Source of the DNA: Paenibacillus sp. D2_2
GTDB taxonomy: Bacteria; Bacillota; Bacilli; Paenibacillales; Paenibacillaceae
Reading direction: 5' to 3'
DNA: 64,000 nt
Assembly: GCF_031199965.1 (NCBI RefSeq)
Contig: NZ_CP133605.1
Location: forward strand, 67,501 to 131,500
The notes below the pieces were generated by a model. The model was not told the DNA's origin. It did not search any database and was given only the letters and a program-made list of their open reading frames with translations. Shown in pieces: positions 20,293-30,795 of the stretch. Both the position numbers and the translations under genes were made by a program. Position 1 is the stretch's first letter. Every line of letters begins with the position of its first letter.

Positions 20293-22028
20293 TTGAAGGA
20301 GAATCAACAACCCGGGAGGAGCAAGCAAGCCAAAGTGCTACCTATATCTATGGATGCTGGCTTCTTTTTTGAGAGAGCTGTCTCTTCGTTGGATCGTTTT
20401 CACTACGACAAGGCATTGAAGTATTTTCGCAAAGCAGTAGAGTATGAACCGGATAATCCGGTCAATCATTGCAATATGGCAGGCATCCTGTCGGAGATGG
20501 GCAATTATGAGGATTCGAACACTGCCTTGTCCGTTATTTTGGAGAAGATCGATCCTACGATGACAGAGTGCTATTTTTATATGGCAAATAATTATGCGAA
20601 TATGGATATGTTTGAAGAAGCGGAGAATGCACTGATTACTTACTTGGAAGAGGACCCGAACGGTCAGTTTCTAGGCGAAGCTGAAGAAATGATGGAACTG
20701 CTCCAATATGAATTGGAACGTCCTGCGAAGGTAACGAAGATCAAGTCATTGGCGGGTGTACTGGAGCATGACCGGGCGCGTGAGCTGCTGGAGCAGGGCA
20801 AGTTCACCGAAGCAGTGAAGCTGCTGGAGAGTATTGTAGAGGATCAGCCTGATTTCTGGGCGGCGCGCAACAATTTGGCCTTGGGCTATTATTATATGGG
20901 GAAATGTTCTAAGGCTATTGAGACGATATATGGGGTGCTTGAGCAGGAACCTGGAAATTTGCATGCCCTATGCAATTTAGCCATTCTGTACCAGCATGAG
21001 GGAGAGACGACATTACTGAAGGAGCTTGAACAGAAGCTCCGTAAGATCTTCCCGTTCCATCAAGAGCATCTATTTAAGTTGGCGACGACGATGGGGGTTC
21101 TTGGCGCACATGATGTGGCATATAGACATTTCCGGCGTCTGCTCAAGGATGATGAATTAAGGTCGGACCCGGCTCTTTATCACTATACAGCTGTAGCTGC
21201 ATGCAATATTGGGCGGTTTACTGAGGCGGAGACGCTTTGGCGTCATGTAGGCAGGCTAGACCCGGGCAGTGAGGTACCCGAGTATTACTTAAGTCGGATG
21301 GAAGAAATGACATCTGGAACGAGACCGATACCCGTTCATTATCATTATCATCTCCCGTTCGAGGAGCAGATTAAGCAATGGGAGTTGCCGGGGGAAGGAG
21401 TCCCGTCGATCTAGCTGATAATCCGCTGGTTCGATCCTCGTTCTTCTGGGCTCTACGTTATGGAGATGATCGGACTAAACTTCAAGTCATTCAAGCCTTT
21501 GGGCTTATAGGTGATCACGAAGTGGAAGAGGCCCTGAAGTCGTTCCTGCTGGAGCCGGATGAAGATATCTATCTTAAGGATCTGGCGTTATACGTATTAC
21601 GCAGTCTCGGCGTTAATTATGAGCTACCTGTATGTACGGGAGAGGCGACTCTGATGATAGACCCGAGCAGGACTTCGTCGCAGCTTCCGATCTGGAAGAA
21701 CGAGTGGCAGGCCGTATTGGATTTGGCTAGTGAACAGATGCGCAGCAATACAGATATCCAGCAGCAGCATGATTTGGAATCATTATGGGTGCAATATTTG
21801 AACTTATCCTATCCTGATACCCCATCGATTTCACATATTGAAGGCTGGGCAGCGGCATTGGAATATTTGACAGCGAAGATGAATCATCGCCCTATGTCCT
21901 ATGAGAAGGTTGCGGAGCGTTATGGTATATCATCATCGACGGTAAGAAGGTATTGCCGCCGGATTGAAGAGGTATGTGGGGAAAAGGACGCGTTGAAGAC
22001 GATCTTTCCGATGTGTAATAACAATTGA
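20293..22028 (+). CDS. Tetratricopeptide-repeat protein (one frame break)
   Basis: Residues about 20-330 contain several 34-residue TPR units (for example ALKYFRKAVEYEPDNPVNH and AVKLLESIVEDQPDFWAARNNLALGYYYMGK). The C-terminal part ends in a helix-turn-helix-like segment, YEKVAERYGISSSTVRRYCRRIEEVCG. One C is missing from GTCCC at 21401-21405; adding it yields one 578-residue protein (GEGVPVDLADNPLVRS at the junction). Start TTG at 20293 with AAGGAGGTG upstream. Position before trxB matches B. subtilis yvcD, another TPR protein of unknown role. Confidence 0.82.
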
Positions 22029-22152
22029 ATCATCATCTTATAAATCAATTCATTTTTATGGGTAAATAGAGTCTAACATGTACAACTTATCTATAGGATA
22101 AGGAGTTAGACAACCTGTAAGAATGAATTTTTTTATTGAGAGGGGTATAGCA

Positions 22153-23101
<949 letters not shown>

Positions 23102-23108
23102 TGCGATA

Positions 23109-23186
23109 AGAGGTAGTTCAAAAAGTCAGCTTTTAAACGCACGTCGGAAGCATAAGCTTCGGTACTGAAAACCGGCCTTTTGAACA
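23109..23186. repeat. MITE-like repeat, short form (copy 1)
   Basis: Begins GAGGTAGTTCAAAAAGTC and ends GGCCTTTTGAACAC, with the inner palindrome GAAGCATAAGCTTC. It starts seven bases after the trxB stop. The same ends and inner palindrome occur in the long copy at 47716-47970, and the ends in the copy at 50646-50862. The outer ends are inverted (AGTTCAAAAAG with CTTTTGAAC), so the RNA could fold into one hairpin. Confidence 0.8.
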
Positions 23187-23210
23187 CGGATTTATTTTTA
23201 AGAACAACCT

Positions 23211-23813
23211 TTATATCCAGCCTTTTTCTTCGGCGATCCGTACAGCCTCCATCCGATTTTTGGCTTCTAGCTTGTTAATGATTTCCGAAATATAATTGCG
23301 GACTGTACCATGAGATAGATGTAAAGAATTAGCGATGTCTGCGGCGCTCTGCCCTTGGGCGGCTAGCTTGAGAATATCGATCTCCCTGGCTGTTAATGGA
23401 TTCTCATTGTGCAAGCTACCGAAGATGAGCTCCGGTGAAACTTCACGATGTCCTGCCATGACGCGGCGGATCGCCTCAGCCAGTCTGTCGCTAGGCTCGT
23501 CTTTTAATAAATAGCCATGTATGTTCGCCTTGATCGCCCGTTCAAAATAACCGGGGCGGGCGAAGGTCGTTAGGATGATGACCCGGCATGGAAGCTCTTG
23601 AGCCTTTATTTTTTCTGCGACGTCAAGACCACTAAGCTGCGGCATCTCAATATCCATGAGACAGATATCCGGCTGAAGCTTGAAGATCAGCTCCAGTGCT
23701 TCGGCACCGTCTGATGCCTGTCCAACGACCTCTATATCATCTTCTAGATCAAGCAGTGAAGCTAGGGCTCCCCGCAGGAGACGCTGGTCTTCTGCAATAA
23801 GAGTCTTGATCAT
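23211..23813 (-). CDS. NarL/LuxR-type response regulator (YvfU/DesR-like)
   Basis: A 200-residue regulator. Receiver domain 1-120 with the acidic pair in LIAEDQRLL, phospho-acceptor Asp54 in CLMDIEMP and the Lys in GYLLKDEPS. C-terminal LuxR HTH at about 138-195 (LTAREIDILKLAAQGQSAADIANSLHLSHGTVRNYISEIINKLEAKNR). It overlaps the kinase gene by four bases (ATGA), so they are translated together. With the ABC genes upstream the arrangement equals B. subtilis yvfRSTU. Confidence 0.93.
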   Translation of the reverse strand: MIKTLIAEDQRLLRGALASLLDLEDDIEVVGQASDGAEALELIFKLQPDICLMDIEMPQLSGLDVAEKIKAQELPCRVIILTTFARPGYFERAIKANIHGYLLKDEPSDRLAEAIRRVMAGHREVSPELIFGSLHNENPLTAREIDILKLAAQGQSAADIANSLHLSHGTVRNYISEIINKLEAKNRMEAVRIAEEKGWI

Positions 23814-24933
23814 GCTGTCTCACCATCTTCCCGTTCTTTAATAATCTGAGGCACTGTAATGGTCATAGTCGTTCCTTGTCTAGCGCTGGTAGCTACAGAC
23901 AAGGAGCCTTCAATAAGAGACAGTCGTTCACACATCCCATTCAATCCATTTCCGTACCTTATGCCCTCCTGATCCTGCTGTGCGGGACCGATCCCGTTAT
24001 CCTCGATTTGAACCGTGATCTTCCGGTCTGTTCTTGTTATGGAAATACGACAATGAGTAGCCTGACTGTGCTTGACGATATTCGTAGTACCTTCTTTGAT
24101 ACAGAGACTAATAATGTTCTGTGTTAAGAGGGCGACATCCTCCAGTCTCGCATCTCCCTCGATCTCTAGCTTGATATTGGCCACTTGTAATATCTCGGCC
24201 ACCTCCGTCAACTCTTCGGCAACAGTGATGGCTCTCATATCGGAGACAAGCTCTCTCACTTGCCGTAATGCGGCCCGTGAGGTCTGATAGATTTCCCGCG
24301 CCTCATTCTGGGCACGCTGCGGGTCTTTGGTCGTCATTTTCTCAACGAGTTGGCTCTTCAGTATGATCAATGACAGAGTGTGGCCCAGCGTATCATGTAG
24401 ATCACGAGCAATGCGAACCCGCTCCTCCCGCTTGACGAGCTCCTTGATTCGCTCGTTGGCTTGACTCAGCTCTTTCTCCAACTGCTGCCGCCGATTCATA
24501 GATCTAATGCCAAATGGTGAGACCAGCATGATGAGGAAAAGGGGATGCTGAACAGCATCTCATTAATCGACAGCTGCTTTAATAGGAAAAGTGCCGGTAA
24601 TAATTCAACGGCGGAGAAGACGATCATAGCGATCTTGAACCTTCGTTTATTAGTGTACCAGCCGATGAAATTGGCGGTGAAGAAGCCCATGTAGAGATTG
24701 TAGAAGCTGTAGAACACACTCATGATGAGGATGATCAGCATCTGAAGACCAAGCCAATAGAAGAAGCTTCTCCCAGTGACCCAATACAATTGACGATAGC
24801 TTAGGACGAACAAGCCAATCATCAAGTAACCGATAATCAGCTTGATCCCGGATTCATTCTGAATGTTGATGATCGGCATGATGATATATATCAGCCATAT
24901 ATAAGGGAAGAATCCGTATTTTCTAGGGAACAT
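23810..24933 (-). CDS. DesK-type sensor histidine kinase (one frame break)
   Basis: N-terminal region with about five hydrophobic segments (residues 8-150), then the HisKA_3 dimer domain RVRIARDLHDTLGHTLSL with the phospho-accepting His, and an HATPase domain with EDNGIGPAQQ and YGNGLNGMCERL. One T is missing from the run around 24537-24540 in the last membrane segment; adding it gives a 374-residue kinase with FSIPFFLIMLVSPFG at the join. Start ATG at 24933 with AAGGAG eight bases before. Partner of the adjacent response regulator. Confidence 0.9.
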
Positions 24934-24961
24934 TCAGAGAACTCCTTCCTACGCATTACGA

Positions 24962-25699
24962 TTAGATCGCTTCCTGCTTCCTTCGTGTATATATGGATAT
25001 TAACATAAATAGGATAAAGTAGCCTGCCAATATGAGAATATTGCTCCATTCTGGCGGATTTCCTTGGACGAGTTCCCAAGCTCCGTTGCCGAAGTTGAAA
25101 GAAGGCAGCCATTTACCGATATTTTGCATGATGTTGGGCAATATTTCGAGCGGCATCCACATCCCTCCCAGAAGGGCCAAAACCAGATATATGGCATTAC
25201 TTATACCGGAGGCAGTATCGACCCGCTTCATACATCCGACAAGTGTGCCTAATGCTAGGAAGGGCGAGGAGGCGATCAGAAGCCATAGTCCACAATAAAT
25301 CCAAGTAAGTGCTGGTAATGAGACGCCGTTAATCAGGTATCCTGCTATGAAGATGAAGATGATCGAGGTTAGATGCATAATCGTCTGCCCGAACATTTTG
25401 CCCAGGAAATATATTGCTCCCGGAAGCGGGGCAACGCGCATAAATGTGCTCCAGCCGTGGTTGCGTTCCTGCACGATACGTATGCCTAATGTCATAATAG
25501 ACGAACCCATGATGCTAAACGCAGCCATCGACATGAGATAATGATTATTCCAGGCTGCCGCGTCGGGAGCTCCAGTACTAATGATACGAGTAAAGAGAAA
25601 ATAGAAGACGATCGGCATAGCCAGTGACCAGAATACATAATAGGGATTACGGAATATCCGTAGTAGCTCCATTTTAAATTGTGTAATTACCTGTTTCAT
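24962..25699 (-). CDS. ABC-2 type transporter permease (YvfS-like)
   Basis: A 245-residue membrane protein with six hydrophobic segments. The N-terminal FKMELLRIFRNPYYVFWSLAMPIVFYFLF is typical of ABC-2 permeases of exporters. It overlaps the ATPase gene by four bases and precedes the kinase gene by 28 bases, forming an ATPase-permease-kinase-regulator operon. Substrate unknown; relatives are used for drugs, peptides or lipids. Confidence 0.88.
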   Translation of the reverse strand: MKQVITQFKMELLRIFRNPYYVFWSLAMPIVFYFLFTRIISTGAPDAAAWNNHYLMSMAAFSIMGSSIMTLGIRIVQERNHGWSTFMRVAPLPGAIYFLGKMFGQTIMHLTSIIFIFIAGYLINGVSLPALTWIYCGLWLLIASSPFLALGTLVGCMKRVDTASGISNAIYLVLALLGGMWMPLEILPNIMQNIGKWLPSFNFGNGAWELVQGNPPEWSNILILAGYFILFMLISIYTRRKQEAI

Positions 25700-26606
25700 A
25701 TCGCGGTCTCCTCCTGAGTCGTTGTTAACTGTTCAAATACTTCGTCAAGGCTTCCGGAATGAATCCGTATATCCCGGACAGGTAATTGGTTACCAAAGAT
25801 TGCGGCGAGTGCAGTATCAGTATCATCGGTAGATATATTAATTCTTCCATCCTTGTCATAGCAATTAATGATAGATGGCAATAAGCTAAGCTTGTTACGT
25901 AGTTCTGGCCCGTCTTGATCGGACAGAAAGGATAGAGAACTGTGAATGATTCTCGATTTGATCTCTCCCGGAGTTCCATCGGCGACGATCGAGCCTTGAT
26001 TAAATAGAATAATCCGGTTCGCTGCATCATCGGCTTCCTGCAAGTAATGGGTTGTGAACAGAATCGTCTTGCCTTGTTTGGCTAGCTTATGCACCGTCTC
26101 CCAGAAACGGCGTCTTGCCACCGTATCGAGCCCAACCGTAGGCTCATCGAAGAATAACACCTCCGGATCGCCTGCTAGGGCCATGGCGAAGCCGAGGCTG
26201 CGCTTTTGTCCTCCGGACAGTTTCTCTGTATAGCGGTTCAAGTCGTTTGATGTTAACCGGTAAGATGGATGAGAAATTCCATGTCCATCGGATTCGGATA
26301 ATAGCTACGGGTTAGTTCGAGAATCTCTCGTACCTTCAGACGGTCCATGATGCTGACGTGCTGGAGCATGACACCGATTCGTTCTCTGACGGATCGTTCC
26401 TTTGGTGAGCTGCCAAACAGCTTGACGCTGCCTTGCGATGGCTCGAGCAGGCCTAACATCATCGATAGTGTGGTCGTCTTCCCGGCTCCGTTAGGTCCGA
26501 GAATGGCAGTAACTGAGCCTTGTTCGATTTGAAAAGAAACATCATTTACGGCTATTCTATTATTAAAGGTTTTGCTTGTGTGATGCAGTTCTATAACAGG
26601 ATTCAA
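25696..26606 (-). CDS. ABC exporter ATP-binding protein (YvfR-like; one frame break)
   Basis: Walker A GPNGAGKTTTLSM, signature LSGGQKRSLGFAMALAG, Walker B VLFFDEPTVGLD and switch His in FTTHYLQEADD. One base is missing at about 26258 (ACCGGTTAAC); adding it joins the halves through HLTGLTSNDLNRYTEKLSGG. I place the start at TTG 26606 (LNPVIELHHTSKTF, about 303 residues), because GGAGG lies eight bases before it; an ATG at 26621 is the alternative but has no good ribosome site. Confidence 0.85.
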
Positions 26607-26648
26607 GACATTCGCCTCCATAACTTAAACTACTTATTCACCTTTATG

Positions 26649-26725
26649 TCTATAATCTAAAGATATAGAATTTTCAAAAGCCATAGTAGTAAGCTTTGTC
26701 ATGACTTCAAAGTGACAGTTGTCAT
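26649..26725 (-). promoter_or_regulatory. Promoter and probable response-regulator site for the YvfRSTU-like operon
   Basis: On the minus strand TTGAAA (26677-26672) and TATAGA (26654-26649) are separated by 17 bases. Upstream of the -35 box the plus strand shows TTGTCATGA at 26697 and TTGTCATAA at 26719, a direct repeat 22 bases apart, and a TGACAGTTGTCA palindrome between and over the second copy. Position and periodicity suit binding by the adjacent LuxR-type regulator; this is inference. Confidence 0.55.
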
Positions 26726-26775
26726 AAAGATGAATCGGATGTTCAATTCTTAATTTGATCTCTAGGAGGCTAAGG

Positions 26776-29311
26776 ATGAAGACGAGAAAATCGATATACG
26801 AACTGGTGGAGACAAGTGATACTTTGCCGTTTGATGTATCTCTGCATAGTGTGAATTATGTGCCGAGTCATTGGCATAACAGCGTGGAGATCATCTTTGT
26901 CCTCCGGGGAAGCCTAGAGGTGACAGTTGGTCATATGCAGCAGACCTTGTCGGAGGGCGATGTGAAGCTGATTAATTCGGGACATGTCCATGAGGTTATT
27001 GGCTTCCATAACAATATCATCGCGACTTTTCTGATTCCGGATACCTTCATTAAAGGGAATATCAGAGGTGTGGAGCATGCTTACTTCGACTGTGATTCCA
27101 GTACGGCAGGCAAGGAATCTCGTCCTGCACTAGATCGTATCCGTCAGCTGCTGGCGGAGATGGTGCAAATGAATTATAAGCGGGGAGAGGTATACGAGCT
27201 CGAGATGCGGATTCGTATGCTGAGCGTATTCTCCACTCTGATGCAGCGATTCCGGACAGAAGAGCCGGAGGGAGAAGGTGCGATCAAGGAAAAATATATG
27301 GATCGCATGTTACGTATTATTAATTACATAGAAGAGCATTATCAGGAATCGATCACGCTGCAGGAAATTGCGGAGCAGGAGTTTTATCGGTGCCGTATTT
27401 ATCGAAGTTTCTGAGTGAGCAGATTGGTCTTAATTTCCAATCATTTGTTACTGGAATACGCTTAAAAAATGCGGTAGACGATATGCTTAATCATACAGAG
27501 ACGGCGGTCAATGAAATTGCGCTGAAGCACGGATTCCCCAATTCGAAATCGTTCTATATTGCGTTCAAGAATCGCTATCATATGACCCGAACGAGTATCG
27601 CAGGCAGTACAATCCGGTTATGGGCAAGACGGATGAGAAAATATCACAGGGCTATCTCGCCTTCAATAGGGCCAGCGCACTTGGAATCATTAATCAGTAT
27701 TTGCAGCGAAGTCAATCCGGCCAAGAGCTTCAGGTTCTGGGAATTGAGGTCGTTACCCGGGACGTCGACTTATCAGCACAGGGGCGGAAGCTCCGGCATA
27801 CCTGGAAGAATCTCATCACGATCGGCAAGGCAAAGGAGGGGCTGCATGAGGATGTGCAGAATCAGCTGCGTTATTTGCAGCAGCGTTGTCCTTTTCGGGA
27901 GATTCGCTTCCACGGAATATTTGATGACGGTATGATGATTTACCACGAGGACGAAGGGCAACCTTATTATAATTTTCGCTTTGTAGACCAGCTGTTCGAC
28001 TTTTTATTATCCATCGGATTGAAGCCGTTTATTGAGTTAGGATTCATGCCTTCTGAGCTTGCGGCTGAGCAGAGTAAGTCGGTATTTTTCATCCCGAGTT
28101 TTGTGAGCGGACCGCACTCCATAGAGCGCTGGTGCGAGCTGTTGGATCGATTTCTGCGTCACTGCATCAATCGATATGGCCGTGAAGAAGTGCAGAGCTG
28201 GAAGCTTGAATTCTGGAACGAGCCGGAGCTGGCTGTATTCTGGCCGGGAACGGTGGATGAGTATAATGAGTTTTATCTGCAGTCGTATCGTACAGTGAAA
28301 CAGGTCTCAGACAAATTACAGATCGGCGCCCCAGGGCGAATCATCTCGACGGACACAGTAGCGTATTTGCACAATTTCATTGCATTTTGCCGAGAGCATG
28401 ATTGTTTGCCAGATTTTCTTCCGGTTCATTTCTACCCTCATGAGGATTTGATCGAGAATGATCACCGTAAATTAGAGCATCTGTATAAAATGAGTGACTT
28501 GTCCTTCCGTGTTGTCATGGAACAGTTTGTATCGATATCGCCGAACCCCGATATTCTTCGGGATATGTTGGCGCAAGAGAAGAGAATGCTGGATGATCTA
28601 GGACTATCCCACCTCGATCTCTATTTGACAGAGTGGAATTCTACGGCGTACCATCGGGAATTGACGAATGATACGCTATATAAAGCGGCCTACATCGCGA
28701 AGAATATTACGGAGAATCTGGACAGCATTGAAGGCTTCGGGTACTGGGTGCTTAGTGACAATATCGAAGAGACCCCGGCATCGGAGCAATTATTCCACGG
28801 AGGGCTTGGTCTGATTGCCCAGTACGGGATCCCCAAAGCCGCGATGACCGCTTATGAGCTTCTGTCTAAACTCGGGGATCGGCTGATCGCCCAAGGCGAT
28901 GGTTATGTCGTAACCGAAGTTCGCGGCAGTTATCAAGTGCTAAGCTATAATTACTGTCACTTCGATGATTTGTATGCTCTGGGGGATAACTCATTTATTA
29001 ACGCAACGAATCGTTATAACGGATTTAAGAATGAGAAGGTCGTTAAGCTGGAACTAGATCTTCAAGGGATTCCGGAGGGAAAATACCGGATGGAAACCTA
29101 CGCTGTATCGCGTCAGCAAGGTAGCAGCTATGATGAATGGGTCAGGATGGGAGCTCCGGATTATGTAACGGAAGAGGATAGTGTCTATTTGACCGCTGCC
29201 TCGCGTCCCCGGAAGCTCATACGGGATGTTGAAATTACTGGTGGGATGACCTATATAGCGCAGCTTGAACCGCATGCATTAGAACTGATGGTACTGACGC
29301 CTTTGCTTTAA
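26776..29311 (+). CDS. AraC-family regulator fused to a GH39 (beta-xylosidase-type) domain (two frame breaks)
   Basis: Residues about 10-170: cupin-like sensor of AraC regulators (VPSHWHNSVEIIFVLRGSLEVTV). Residues about 180-275: AraC double HTH (NYIEEHYQESITLQEIAEQEFLSVPYLSKF at the start, EIALKHGFPNSKSFYIAFKNRYHMTP at the end). After a short linker, residues about 300-845 are a GH39 domain with acid/base Glu in EFWNEPELA and nucleophile Glu in YLTEWNS. One T is missing at 27382-27385 and one C at 27586-27588; corrected, all of this is one 845-residue frame. The start is ATG 26776, six bases after AGGAGG. Probably regulates xylo-oligosaccharide genes such as the MFS-GH3 operon 200 bases downstream; catalysis by the domain is not proven. 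Confidence 0.85.
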
Positions 29312-29462
29312 TGGACAAGGAGATTTATTGCGAGTATGTCGTTATTTAATGTCCTTCCCGGATTGTAATGAAGCGCTTGCATAAAAGTGATTAAAAATAA
29401 CCATACAAGAAGCTAATTAAGCGCCTGTCGGAAGATGGGCGTTATTTTATATCATTAGTATA

Positions 29463-29476
29463 TGAAAGCGCTGTCA
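29463..29476 (+). promoter_or_regulatory. cre box (CcpA site) upstream of the MFS-GH3-GH3 operon
   Basis: TGAAAGCGCTGTCA fits the cre consensus TGWNANCGNTNWCA at every position. It lies 31 bases before the MFS start codon. A second imperfect palindrome, ATGAAGCGCTTGCAT, is at 29368-29382. Repression by CcpA with P-Ser-HPr in the presence of preferred sugars is the expected effect. Confidence 0.75.
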
Positions 29477-29506
29477 AATATTTTGTTATCACAAGGGGGC
29501 CTTTAA

Positions 29507-30795
29507 ATGGCTGAGTCCAAGATAAGAGGGCAGGTCGTAACACCGCTAGGAAGATTAACATCCGGTATCATGCTGGGTTATGGATTAATGATGTTAGCTC
29601 TAATGACTCCGGCAGTTTTGCTGCTGACTTTTAAAATGATAGAGATTGATCCGGATGGTTACACATCATCCTACGGTCTAGTCGCCGGTATCGGTGCTTT
29701 CTTTGCCCTGATTGGCAATCCGCTTGGCGGAGCGATAAGTGACCGGACAAATATCGGGTTTGGCCGTCGGCGCACCTGGATTTTTATCGGTTCTGTGATT
29801 GGAAGCCTGGCCTTGCTGTGGGTAGGTACAGCTACTCAGGTGTGGCAGATTATTATTGGCTGGTCGATTGCTCAATTGTTCTTCAATTTTGCAATGGCGG
29901 CCTACACCGCGCTGATTCCTGATCAGGTGAAGCAGGAGAAACAGGGAACCATCTCGGGCCTTATTGGCTTAGTTCTGCCGATTGCGATGACAGTCGGGAT
30001 GGTACTGATGATGCTAATGCCAGGCGTATCCTCGACTACGAAGTGGACCTTATTGAGTGCTCTGGGGATAATCGGACAGGTGATCAGCTGCTTCTTAATC
30101 CGCGATGGCAAGATAGAGATTGAACGTACTCCAAAAGAGCGAATTCCATTTGGTGAGAAGCTGAGCAAGATTTATCCGAGTCCACGGAAATTCCCGCATT
30201 TCACCTGGGCGCTTATTTCAAAATTTCTGCTTATGATGGGCTATTGCAGCACCCTTTATCTGACGGTCATGCTCGTTAATCGGATGGGCTTCACAGAGAC
30301 ACAGGCAACGAATAGTGTGGGGACAATTAACATTATCGCGATGCTGGCTATGGCGGTTACAAGTATTTTTGGTGGTGTTCTCTCGGATAAATACCGCAAG
30401 CAGAAACCGTTCCTGTATGGCTCCGCTTTTATTATGGTTATTGGCCTTCTGATGTTCGCATTTATTCCGAACTACATGATATTCGTTGTCGCTGCAGCGA
30501 TTATTGGTTTGGGTGGAGGGTGCTTCTCGGCGGTTGATATGGCCCTTGTAGCCCGTATCCTTCCTCGCAAAGAGGACTCGGCCAAGGACTTCGGCTTGAT
30601 GAATGTCGCAAATGCTTTGCCGCAATCGATCGTTCCAGCGATCGCACCGGTTCTGCTGGGCATCGGCGGCTGGTCATTCTTCTATGTTGTACTGGCGCTC
30701 TGCGTAGTACTTAGTATGATGGCGGTTAGACCATTGCCTGAGATCGGCAGAAGTACCAAGAGGCAACTAAAACTAAGGAGGACTTTAACATATGA
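29507..30795 (+). CDS. MFS/GPH-type sugar transporter (one frame break near the end)
   Basis: About twelve hydrophobic segments, with the inter-helix motif GAISDRTNIGFGRRRTW near residue 75 and its repeat GGVLSDKYRKQKP near 290, typical of major facilitator sugar carriers of the GPH/MelB-like group. The frame runs on into the next gene because one G appears to be missing from ATCGGCAG at 30746; restoring it gives [19 protein letters not shown] and a TGA that overlaps the next ATG (ATGA), 429 residues. Likely takes up oligosaccharides for the downstream GH3 enzymes. Confidence 0.82.

Noticed and set aside
22040-22115. GTCTAAC...GTTAGAC hairpin before trxB as a riboswitch
   Set aside because: A single short stem with a 30-base loop; no conserved aptamer core and no alternative terminator is visible.
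29368-29382. ATGAAGCGCTTGCAT as a second cre box
   Set aside because: One base too short for the consensus and mismatched at a fixed position; mentioned only beside the true cre box.
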